From: Helicobacteraceae bacterium
GTDB lineage: Bacteria; Campylobacterota; Campylobacteria; Campylobacterales; Sulfurimonadaceae
Reading direction: 5' to 3'
DNA: 9,391 bases
Assembly: GCA_947497635.1 (NCBI GenBank)
Contig: CANMHZ010000030.1
Span: 1-9,391, forward strand
Part shown: positions 1 through 6,661 of the stretch, piece by piece
Position numbering within the stretch: position 1 is the first letter of the stretch
How the letters are laid out: every line of letters starts with the position of its first letter
The notes under the pieces: model-generated
Databases searched by the model: none
The model's input: the letters and a program-made list of their open reading frames with translations, nothing else
What the model was told of the DNA's origin: nothing
Translations under genes and position numbers: made by a program

Positions 1-49
1 ACTGATAGCATTCTTATCCCTCGAAAGTATTTAGTCTCATTATACAAAA

Positions 50-80
50 TTTACACTATTTTTGAAATTACAGCTATAAT
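50..80 (+). promoter_or_regulatory. Candidate sigma-70 promoter of the antitoxin-toxin-kinase operon
   Basis: A perfect TATAAT -10 box lies at 75-80, with a TTTACA -35-like box at 50-55. The spacer is 19 bases, longer than the ideal 17. The predicted start, near base 87, leaves a short leader carrying the AAGGA ribosome binding site at 102-106, six bases before the ATG at 113. The hexamer TACATA occurs twice just downstream of the -10 (80-85 and 94-99), a possible but weak operator for an autoregulating antitoxin in this AT-rich stretch. Confidence 0.55.
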
Positions 81-112
81 ACATAATAATATTTACATAC
101 AAAGGAATACAG

Positions 113-352
113 ATGTCAGCTACATTACGTAAAAATTTCGTTTTTGATGCCATAGTTGTCTCTCACTTGGAAGAGATTGCTCGGGTTGAAGGACTTTCAT
201 TGACAAAAGCGATTAATAATATGATTGAGCAACGATACGAAGAGATAGCAAAGCAAAAGAGGATTGAGGCTTTTGAAAGTATCGTAGGTAGTGCTTCTGG
301 GGTATTTGGGAATCTAACGATACAAGAAATTAAAGCACAAATGGATGTTTAA
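113..352 (+). CDS. Ribbon-helix-helix-type antitoxin (VapB-like), putative
   Basis: This small 79-residue protein is probably the antitoxin of the PIN-domain toxin encoded immediately downstream. It would neutralise the toxin by direct binding and repress the shared promoter through its N-terminal DNA-binding domain. Residues 4-12 look like the RHH beta strand. Residues about 14-26 and 30-48 form two helices, with an SLTKAI turn between them as in Arc/MetJ-type folds. The tail from about 55 to 79, including a glycine/serine segment and a final acidic-basic helix, would be the toxin-wrapping part. The start at 113 is supported by AAGGA at 102-106 with six-base spacing. The last 8 bases overlap the toxin gene. 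The RHH assignment rests on pattern only; another small antitoxin fold is possible. Its place before a PIN toxin is the strongest argument. Confidence 0.7.
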   Translation: MSATLRKNFVFDAIVVSHLEEIARVEGLSLTKAINNMIEQRYEEIAKQKRIEAFESIVGSASGVFGNLTIQEIKAQMDV

Positions 353-773
353 ACGAATATTTTTAGATGCTAATATCTTAATCGACTCAATCGATGATCA
401 AAGACCTATGCATCATAGAAGTACTGCTCTCATCCGTTTTTGTTTGGATAAAGAAATTCCTGTATTTACAAGTTGTGATATTGTAACAACGGTTTATTAT
501 CTTAGTGCTAAAATAGACAAAAAGCAGGCACTCAATGAAATTACAAAAATCAATCGTTTTTGTAAAATTATCGACTTCTCAAACGCCGAGGTGGAACAGA
601 CCTGTAATTTAATGGCTCAAAACAGTGATTTCAAAGATTTGGAAGATACTATTCAATATATCCTCGCCAAAAAAGCTTTATGTGATTGTATTGTCTCCAA
701 TGATAAAAACTTTTTGAGTCCTGATATTCTCCTCCTTAGTAGTGAAGCATTTTGTGAAAGGTTGAGGTTATGA
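345..773 (+). CDS. PIN-domain toxin, VapC-like ribonuclease
   Basis: This 142-residue protein is a putative Mg2+-dependent endoribonuclease of the PIN/VapC family, which in characterised members cleaves tRNA, rRNA or mRNA to stop growth. It has the family layout: an N-terminal strand ending in D8 (FLDANIL), a possible second acidic residue at D45, the DLED motif with D98, E100 and D101 before a helix (TIQYILAKK), and the C-terminal IVSNDKNF motif with D120. Length is typical. All the expected acidic residues are present, so it is probably active. The start overlaps the antitoxin gene by 8 bases and has almost no Shine-Dalgarno sequence, only GG just before it. Translation is therefore likely to depend on reinitiation after the antitoxin, which keeps toxin below antitoxin. 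Its stop overlaps the next gene (ATGA at 770-773). Confidence 0.85.
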   Translation: MFKRIFLDANILIDSIDDQRPMHHRSTALIRFCLDKEIPVFTSCDIVTTVYYLSAKIDKKQALNEITKINRFCKIIDFSNAEVEQTCNLMAQNSDFKDLEDTIQYILAKKALCDCIVSNDKNFLSPDILLLSSEAFCERLRL

Positions 774-1537
774 AACTTTCTTTAAGCTATTCGCCTCAGT
801 ATGAGTATCTTAAATCATCATTCGAATCCATCCGAGAAATCTTTGCTGGCGATGATCACTCTATTCACAAAGCACGTAATGAGCTAAAAGTTATCACTCT
901 TGATGGGATTAAAACGGTAGTAAAATCGTTCAAAATTCCCCATATCCTCAACCGTGTCGTTTATACCTTTTTTCGAAAAAGCAAAGCGTACAAATCGTAC
1001 TATAATGCCCTAAAACTTCAAGAACTTGAGATTTCTACCCCCTCCCCGATTGCTTTGATCGAATTTTATGAATCGGGTCTTTTGGGAGAAAGTTTCTTTA
1101 TTGCCGAATTTTTTGATTACGATTTTACGATACGGACACCGTTGCTGGAACCCCTTGTTGATCGTAACCAAATTTTTAAAGCCTTTGCTGCCTATACCTA
1201 CGGTTTGCACCAAAAAGGGGTTTGGCATTTGGACTACTCTCCCGGAAATATCCTCATCAAACGAACCGAGTCAGGTTATCATTTCTCTATCGTTGATATT
1301 AACCGTATGGAGTTTCGGTCTATTTCTCCGCTAGAAGGGTGTGAGAACTTCAATAAACTATGGGCAAGCGATGAAGAACTAGAAATTATGGGACGAGAGT
1401 ATGCACGACTAAGCGGATTTAATGTGGCGGTTACCATTGCTGAAATGCAACGTTGTAACAATGCCAATAAACGGACAAAGAATTTTAAAAAGGCTCTCAA
1501 GAGAGTGTTAAAAGGCGATTTTTCAATGCCTGCTTAA
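770..1537 (+). CDS. Lipopolysaccharide kinase-like protein (Kdo/WaaP/InaA family)
   Basis: This 255-residue cytoplasmic protein-kinase-fold enzyme probably phosphorylates a core sugar (Kdo or heptose) of lipopolysaccharide using ATP. Visible kinase elements are the ATP-anchoring lysine K52 (VVKSFK), a candidate helix-C glutamate E85 before STPSP, the catalytic loop HLDYSPGN with D155 and N160, and the metal-binding D176 in IVDINRM, where DIN replaces the usual DFG. Such variants are known in LPS kinases. The basic C-terminus (about 235-248) may touch membrane or acidic substrate. AAAGG at 757-761 lies eight bases before the ATG, and the start overlaps the toxin stop (ATGA), so it is translationally coupled to the TA pair. 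Its last 41 bases overlap the convergent GT9 gene. The neighbouring heptose and glycosyltransferase genes support a role in the LPS core. The exact sugar and position phosphorylated cannot be told. Confidence 0.75.
   Translation: MKLSLSYSPQYEYLKSSFESIREIFAGDDHSIHKARNELKVITLDGIKTVVKSFKIPHILNRVVYTFFRKSKAYKSYYNALKLQELEISTPSPIALIEFYESGLLGESFFIAEFFDYDFTIRTPLLEPLVDRNQIFKAFAAYTYGLHQKGVWHLDYSPGNILIKRTESGYHFSIVDINRMEFRSISPLEGCENFNKLWASDEELEIMGREYARLSGFNVAVTIAEMQRCNNANKRTKNFKKALKRVLKGDFSMPA
1486..1506 (-). terminator. Possible weak terminator of the GT9 gene
   Basis: Read on the minus strand, a CTCT-CTTG-AGAG hairpin (1494-1505) is followed by CC and five T residues (1487-1491). The GT9 stop codon (1497-1499) lies inside the hairpin. 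The stem is only four to five pairs, so this is a tentative call. It lies within the coding sequence of the convergent kinase gene. Confidence 0.3.
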
Positions 1538-2462
1538 CGGTCTCAAACATCGCACTTCGTCCCTCATCCTCGGTAGGAATCATAAAATGGTGCTGATTAG
1601 CTCCAATGCTTTTCCATCGTGATGCGGACGCAAACCGCGAATCTCCAAAAAAGGTAAACGTTTCACACCCCACCGAACTTGCCAAATGATATGTCCCAGT
1701 AGAAGTACTGATGAAGAGGGTAAAGCGACTCAGAAGTGCCGCAAAATCGACAATACTTCCTAGAGAGCGATAAAGAATCACCCTACTCTCTCCTAAAAGC
1801 TCTTTTGCTTCTTCATACAGTTTTTCTTCATCGGGTCCGAATGTCATCACGACATCAATATTTTCATTCGATTTGGCTATTTTTACCAATTCGAGGTATT
1901 CCCCCAATGTCCAATTCGCATCGGATGAGCCTCCGAAACCGGGATGAAAAGCTACCACGGGTTTAGTAATAGCGTATTTCTCACAAAATGCTTTGAAAAT
2001 ATCCTCATCGAAATGAAGCAATGGTTGTGGAAAATCGAGACTAATATCAGGGTAAAGAGCTTTGGTAAGTTCTAAATTATATTCAAATTCCGCCATTTTC
2101 ACTTCACTACGACGTTGGGTGATTCGACGGTTGTAAAAGATTTGAGCGATTTTGGTAGCAGGGGCAATACGGATGGGGATACGGGCGATCCATTGTGCCA
2201 ATGCAACACGCGTGTTGGAGAAAAGGGTAATCGATGCGTCGATATTGGCTTTTTTTATCGTATACGCCAACGCTAAAATATCCCCCACCTCATCCACAAT
2301 CACCTCATCAATAAAATCACACGATTGGGCTAATTGTCGATTCAATGGGGCAACCAAAGCGATAATACGATTCGAGGGATTATGGTGTTTTAGGACGTAG
2401 AGAGTTGCTAAGGCGGTAATGAAATCACCCAGCTTATCGTTACGGACGACGAGTATATTCAT
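1497..2462 (-). CDS. Glycosyltransferase family 9 protein (heptosyltransferase-like)
   Basis: This 321-residue GT-B glycosyltransferase is related to the ADP-heptose:LPS heptosyltransferases and probably adds a core sugar at the inner membrane. The N-terminal MNILVVRNDKLGDF carries the GD pair (D13) typical of the acceptor domain. The C-terminal domain has HPGFGGSSDANW at about 173-184, matching the HPG/NPGA motif, and STSTGTYHLAS at 252-262 in place of the NDSGPMH of WaaF, followed by FFGDSR. It is clearly GT9 but not a plain WaaC or WaaF; a WaaQ-like heptosyltransferase III or another specificity is possible. I chose the second ATG (2462): GAGG (2470-2473) sits seven bases before it but one base before the first ATG (2468), which is too close. 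The gene runs alone on this strand, diverges from the glycosidase-like gene, and overlaps the kinase gene by 41 bases at its 3' end. Confidence 0.82.
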   Translation of the reverse strand: MNILVVRNDKLGDFITALATLYVLKHHNPSNRIIALVAPLNRQLAQSCDFIDEVIVDEVGDILALAYTIKKANIDASITLFSNTRVALAQWIARIPIRIAPATKIAQIFYNRRITQRRSEVKMAEFEYNLELTKALYPDISLDFPQPLLHFDEDIFKAFCEKYAITKPVVAFHPGFGGSSDANWTLGEYLELVKIAKSNENIDVVMTFGPDEEKLYEEAKELLGESRVILYRSLGSIVDFAALLSRFTLFISTSTGTYHLASSVGCETFTFFGDSRFASASRWKSIGANQHHFMIPTEDEGRSAMFETVKQALKNRLLTLS

Positions 2463-2468
2463 ATTCAT

Positions 2469-2473
2469 ACCTC
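2469..2473 (-). promoter_or_regulatory. Ribosome binding site that fixes the GT9 start
   Basis: Minus-strand GAGGT at 2469-2473 is a good match to the anti-Shine-Dalgarno. It is six bases (seven from GAGG) before the ATG at 2462 but abuts the ATG at 2468, so initiation at 2462 is favoured. A TAAAAT (2488-2493, minus) a little upstream could be the -10 box of this gene. Confidence 0.55.
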
Positions 2474-2528
2474 ACTTTATTGCCCTTATTTTACCCGATT
2501 GAAGGTAAGAAAACGATACAATTCACTC

Positions 2529-3701
2529 ATGAAAGCACCTTTTGCATGGGATACCTATTCCGACCAACCCTCCATTATTCGTGACAAAGCACTCAAAAGA
2601 CAAATGCGCTCGAGTGCCCTCCCATCTCTTATCAAAACTTTTTTAATTGCCCTTATTATGTTGCCCATTGCTTTTTTGGTCACATTTTTGCTTCCACGCA
2701 AGAAAATAAGGGGGGATGAATTTTTCGGATTGGGGGTCAATCTCGATAAAGAACCCAATACGACCCCCTATCTCCTTGACGAATTGAACGTCCAAAAACT
2801 CCTGATTCGTATTCCGTTGTGGGAGATGGAGAAGCTGGATGACTATGTTGCGTTTATCAAAACATTTACCCATAAAGAGGTCACCATTGCCCTCTTACAA
2901 GATCGTGAACACATCACTTCGCCGACTCTGACAAGAGATCATCTAACCCAAATTTTCGAGGCACTGGATGGATTTTGTGACTCATATGTTATCGGAAGCA
3001 CCATCAACCGTGCGAAGTGGGGATTTTTCAGTGTGAATGAATATCTGGATTTTTATGCCGTCGCCTATAGTCTCAAAAAAGAACGTTTTCCCCACTTCAA
3101 ACTCATAGGCTCTAATGTCATCGACTTTGAGCTTCACTTCACCGCCCATACCCTTTTTCATCTCACAAACATCCGTTTTGATGCATTGGGAACTCTCCTT
3201 TATGTTGACAGGCGTGGTGCTCCTGAGAATAGCCAACTTGGATTTAGTCTCTTAGGGAAAATCAACCTCATCGATGCTCTTATCCGCCTAAGTTCCAAAA
3301 CCTCCAATGAGCTTATCATTACCGAAACGAACTGGCCGATCAAGAATACTGCCCCCTACGCCCCAACAAGTGAGCATGAGTGTGTCAGCGAGGAGGATTA
3401 TGCTTCTTTTATGGTGCGCTATCACCTCCTAGCCTTTGCCTCTCAAAAAGTAAGTTGCGTTTATTGGCATCAATTGATTGCTCCCGGGTATGGACTCATC
3501 GACAACCGTGAGGGGATTCGTAAACGCACTGCTTTTGAGGCGTATAAAACCATGCTCTCTCATCTAAGCGACGCAAAATTTATCCGTTACCGCCAAAAAG
3601 GAGATGAGTATCTTTTGATCTGCTCAACGCCACGAGGTCATTTGCATGTTACATGGACACTTACCTCTGCACCCATCTACACCTATAAGGCAACGGCATG
3701 A
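2529..3701 (+). CDS. Membrane-anchored glycoside hydrolase-like TIM-barrel protein
   Basis: This protein of 390 residues has a basic cytoplasmic N-terminus, one strong transmembrane segment at about 34-55, and a large domain of about 330 residues probably outside the inner membrane. I do not recognise a named gene. The domain resembles clan-A (beta/alpha)8 glycosidases: FFGLGVNL near the start; GSTINRAKW at about 156-164, where such enzymes usually have an NE pair at strand 4; ITETNWP with E266, the expected strand-7 nucleophile; and VYWHQL around 313, a likely strand-8 aromatic motif. The usual acid/base glutamate appears replaced (S157-T158), so it may be inactive or use a different mechanism. 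The ATG at 2529 was preferred over an in-frame TTG at 2499; neither has a good ribosome binding site. It overlaps waaF by ATGA (3698-3701), suggesting work on LPS or another surface glycan. The fold call is from motif alignment by eye. Confidence 0.6.
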   Translation: MKAPFAWDTYSDQPSIIRDKALKRQMRSSALPSLIKTFLIALIMLPIAFLVTFLLPRKKIRGDEFFGLGVNLDKEPNTTPYLLDELNVQKLLIRIPLWEMEKLDDYVAFIKTFTHKEVTIALLQDREHITSPTLTRDHLTQIFEALDGFCDSYVIGSTINRAKWGFFSVNEYLDFYAVAYSLKKERFPHFKLIGSNVIDFELHFTAHTLFHLTNIRFDALGTLLYVDRRGAPENSQLGFSLLGKINLIDALIRLSSKTSNELIITETNWPIKNTAPYAPTSEHECVSEEDYASFMVRYHLLAFASQKVSCVYWHQLIAPGYGLIDNREGIRKRTAFEAYKTMLSHLSDAKFIRYRQKGDEYLLICSTPRGHLHVTWTLTSAPIYTYKATA

Positions 3702-4657
3702 AAATTCTCATCATCCTTCCCAACTGGCTAGGTGATGCGGTGATGGCAACCCCTGCTATCGAAGCATTGTGCACCCTCTACCCGCAAGCCAAACTTACAT
3801 TAGTCGGCTCGTACGTCAGTATCGAAGCCCTCAAACATCATCCTCAATGTATCCGCCATTATGTCGATGAGACGAAAAAAGGGGGAAACCGATTTCGTAA
3901 TACCTACCGTTTCGCCAAAGTGCTAGGAATGCACGATTTTGCAGTTACGTTTCGCAATCAGCTCCACTCGTCACTCTTACTCTTTTGGAGCAAAACCCCC
4001 ATCACCGCAGGACGAAAAAGCTGGCACTCCTCTTTTTTGCTGACGCACGCCATCAAACCACCCCACCCTAGCCATCTGGTAGAGCAATACTGTGATATTG
4101 CCCAAAGTTTGAGCACCGCGCCACTTGTTCTTAGAAATCTTAAACTTCATATTCCACCCCATCACTATGAACATCCAACTCTTGGAATCAATCCCGGGGC
4201 AACGTATGGAAGTGCAAAGCGATGGTATCCCGAAAAATTCGCAGAAGTAGCACGTGCGTATGCCGATCGTTATGAGATTGTAATCTTTGGAGGCCCAAAT
4301 GAAGTGGAAATGGCGGGAGACATCGAAAAGCGTTTAGAGGGGATAAACATCACCAATCTAGCGGGAAAAACATCGGTAGAGGAGTTGTGTTCGATGATAG
4401 GAGGGCTGGATATGTTTATCACCAACGATAGCGGTCCAATGCACGTAGCGGCGGCGTATCAGGTTCCAACAGTTGCAATTTTCGGACCAACCAACCATAC
4501 TGAAACCTCACAGTGGAGGAATACAAAAAGTGTGATTGTACGCCATGAGATGGAGTGTTCCCCGTGTATGAAGCGTGAATGCCCCCTAAAACATCATGAG
4601 TGCATGAAGGGGATCACGGCTGGTGAGGTCATTGAAGCTGTTAAAAATCTAATCTAA
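3698..4657 (+). CDS. waaF: ADP-heptose:LPS heptosyltransferase II
   Basis: WaaF (RfaF) transfers the second L-glycero-D-manno-heptose from ADP-heptose onto heptose I of the LPS inner core, on the cytoplasmic face of the inner membrane. The 319-residue GT9 protein has the full family signature: ILPNWLGDAVMATPA with D13, NPGATYGSAKRW at 165-176, NDSGPMHVAAA at 243-253, and FGPTNHTETSQW at 262-273. A cysteine cluster (C287, C290, C295, C302) near the C-terminus is typical of WaaF. Length is normal. AAGG at 3687-3690 lies seven bases before the start, and the ATGA overlap couples it to the preceding glycosidase-like gene. Its last 17 bases overlap the convergent YfaZ-like gene. ADP-heptose would come from the HldE and HldD proteins encoded just beyond. 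Confidence 0.95.
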   Translation: MKILIILPNWLGDAVMATPAIEALCTLYPQAKLTLVGSYVSIEALKHHPQCIRHYVDETKKGGNRFRNTYRFAKVLGMHDFAVTFRNQLHSSLLLFWSKTPITAGRKSWHSSFLLTHAIKPPHPSHLVEQYCDIAQSLSTAPLVLRNLKLHIPPHHYEHPTLGINPGATYGSAKRWYPEKFAEVARAYADRYEIVIFGGPNEVEMAGDIEKRLEGINITNLAGKTSVEELCSMIGGLDMFITNDSGPMHVAAAYQVPTVAIFGPTNHTETSQWRNTKSVIVRHEMECSPCMKRECPLKHHECMKGITAGEVIEAVKNLI

Positions 4658-5234
4658 GCCCAAAATACCACGAATCATTATAAGTAATATCACGAGTTTT
4701 TACATTGGTATCAATCGTGCGATATCCCACTTCAATGCGTCCATTGTCAATAGGCTCAAAATCAAGATGAATACGGGTTTCCATATAGCTACTTGCATCT
4801 TTAAATGCTAATGCCGATGGGGCATAATAAAGCGCTCCTCCTAAATAAAAAGGGAATGGCGTATTTAATGGCAATTGCAACTGAGCTTCTAATCCAAGAG
4901 GAATCGCTGAGTAAATATTCCCATCAATTTTTGTATACTCCCCTTTAACTCCCAATCCAAGTTCCAACCCTCGAACCCCACGGACACTGTTTTGAACCAT
5001 AAAAGAGACTTCCATAAGAGGGTTAATCGTGCCTATTGTCGCTGAGTTATTAACATCACCGTTCAAGAATCGCGCACCCAAATAGGTCGTCCCCAATCCC
5101 GAACCATTCCCCATTCGCCCCATATCAAGACGAAGTTGTCCCTCGACATCACGGCTGTTCACATTTGCCTCGATTTGGTGCGCTGCGAATGCACTTGTTG
5201 CGATTAAACTGCTTAAAACTATTTTTTTCAACAT
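4641..5234 (-). CDS. YfaZ-like outer-membrane beta-barrel protein
   Basis: This 197-residue exported protein probably forms a small outer-membrane beta barrel. Residues 1-17 are a signal peptide (two lysines, a hydrophobic core, and an AFA cleavage site before AHQ). The mature part is rich in alternating polar/hydrophobic strands with Gly and Tyr, and the chain ends in phenylalanine (FGLRLDF), the usual BAM recognition signal. The pattern GLGTTYLGARFLNGD resembles the YfaZ family, whose function is unknown. The ATG overlaps the hldE stop by 7 bases, and AAAGGA (5240-5245) lies within hldE, so translation is coupled to heptose synthesis genes. It is the last gene of the hldD-hldE operon, and its 3' end overlaps waaF. 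Assignment to YfaZ is by resemblance; a generic OmpA/OmpW-like small barrel is the alternative. Confidence 0.7.
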   Translation of the reverse strand: MLKKIVLSSLIATSAFAAHQIEANVNSRDVEGQLRLDMGRMGNGSGLGTTYLGARFLNGDVNNSATIGTINPLMEVSFMVQNSVRGVRGLELGLGVKGEYTKIDGNIYSAIPLGLEAQLQLPLNTPFPFYLGGALYYAPSALAFKDASSYMETRIHLDFEPIDNGRIEVGYRTIDTNVKTRDITYNDSWYFGLRLDF

Positions 5235-6661
5235 ATTGTTCCTTTGTTAATTCTTTCTATTGTTGCCGTCGTGCTTTTACCATCGACGAACGTGACGAGT
5301 CGAAGTTCTCTTGCAAACTCTGCCCCGACAACCGATTTGCCCTCATAATCGCCCCCTTTGACGAGTATATCAGGGGCAATGCTTTTAATGAGTTTGTAGG
5401 GGGTCTCATCCCCAAAGAGGACGACATAATCGACCGCTTCCAATGCTGCCAAAATATAGGCACGATCTGCTTCAAGATTCACAGGGCGCGTTGGCCCTTT
5501 GAGTACCCTTACTGAGTCATCGGTATTGAGACCTACGATGAGGACATCCCCATAACTTTTTGCCTCTTGGAGATACTTGACATGCCCCACATGAAGAATA
5601 TCAAAACAGCCGTTGGTAAAGACAACTGTTTTCCCCTCTTTTTTCAATCGTTGGGCAATAATAGCAATCTCATCGTGCGATTTAATATGAACATCTGAGG
5701 TGCTTTGGTGCAAACTTGACTCGTAGGCACTGATTTCATCCAGCGTCACCGTAGCCGACCCGATCTTGCCAACCACAACCGCCGCTGCATGATTCGCAAA
5801 CGGGGCTGCTTCATCAATACCAAGCCCCATGCTCAATGCAAACGACAACGAAGCAATAACGGTATCCCCAGCCCCAGTAACATCGAATACCTCTTTCGCC
5901 ACCGTTGGGAAGCGACGCATCGAGTCATCATAAATCGCAATACCATCTTCAGAGAGGGTAATCATTGAACACTCTAACTCGCACGTTTTTTTAAGAGAAA
6001 GCAATGCTTGACGCAAAGAATCATCATCACAAATCGCAATACTTGTTGCTTCAGATGCCTCTTTTTTATTGGGAGTGAGGAGATACGCCCCTTTATATTT
6101 GCGGTAATCCTTCCCTTTTGGATCAACAAGAACCTTTTTACCCGCTATTCTTGCCACCCCTATCACGTCTTGGGCAACCGTCTCTGTAATCACCCCTTTA
6201 CCGTAGTCGGAGAGAATAACCATATCACACGAATCAATAACATCAAGAACATACGCGGCAATAATCTTCTCACTGTTGGTGTTAATCGCCTCTTTGGACT
6301 CCTTGTCATACCGTAGTATTTGCTGATTGGAGGCAATGATACGACTCTTTTTCGAGGTTTTTCGCCCCTCTTGCATAATGAGTCCCTCACACGAAACGCC
6401 CAAAGAAAAAAGCATCACTCGCAACTCTTTCCCATTCTCATCATCACCGATAACTCCAGCAACGCTTACGTGTGCCCCTAGTGCAACAAGATTATGGATA
6501 ACATTCCCAGCACCGCCTAGAACCATCGTTTCACGTGAAATATCCACTACTTGCACAGGAGCTTCAGGGGAAATACGCTCGCACCCTCCCCACAAATAAT
6601 GATCGATCATCAAATCCCCAATAACAAGGATACGTGGATGGGCATTTTGGAAGAGACTCAT
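5228..6661 (-). CDS. hldE: Bifunctional heptose-7-phosphate kinase / heptose-1-phosphate adenylyltransferase
   Basis: HldE (RfaE) performs two steps of ADP-heptose synthesis in the cytoplasm. It phosphorylates D-glycero-D-manno-heptose 7-phosphate at C1, then, after removal of the 7-phosphate by GmhB, adenylylates heptose 1-phosphate. The 477 residues hold both domains in the usual order. An N-terminal PfkB/ribokinase domain (about 10-315) has the GGAGNV substrate motif (49-54) and the FDVTGAGDT motif (259-267) with catalytic base D266. A C-terminal nucleotidyltransferase domain (about 343-475) has the GCFDILHVGH motif (351-360) with the HxGH pair H357/H360. Length equals full-length bifunctional HldE, so no split or truncation. 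AGGAG (6667-6671) lies five bases before the ATG. The start overlaps the hldD stop (ATGA) and the end overlaps the YfaZ-like start by 7 bases. Confidence 0.96.
   Translation of the reverse strand: MSLFQNAHPRILVIGDLMIDHYLWGGCERISPEAPVQVVDISRETMVLGGAGNVIHNLVALGAHVSVAGVIGDDENGKELRVMLFSLGVSCEGLIMQEGRKTSKKSRIIASNQQILRYDKESKEAINTNSEKIIAAYVLDVIDSCDMVILSDYGKGVITETVAQDVIGVARIAGKKVLVDPKGKDYRKYKGAYLLTPNKKEASEATSIAICDDDSLRQALLSLKKTCELECSMITLSEDGIAIYDDSMRRFPTVAKEVFDVTGAGDTVIASLSFALSMGLGIDEAAPFANHAAAVVVGKIGSATVTLDEISAYESSLHQSTSDVHIKSHDEIAIIAQRLKKEGKTVVFTNGCFDILHVGHVKYLQEAKSYGDVLIVGLNTDDSVRVLKGPTRPVNLEADRAYILAALEAVDYVVLFGDETPYKLIKSIAPDILVKGGDYEGKSVVGAEFARELRLVTFVDGKSTTATIERINKGTIC

Noticed and set aside
5165..5515. 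Open frame of 116 codons on the plus strand
   Set aside because: It lies antisense to hldE and the YfaZ-like gene, which have clear family motifs. Its own translation shows no domain or ribosome binding site.
6008..6599. Two plus-strand open frames opposite hldE
   Set aside because: They are antisense shadows of hldE with low-complexity, motif-free translations.
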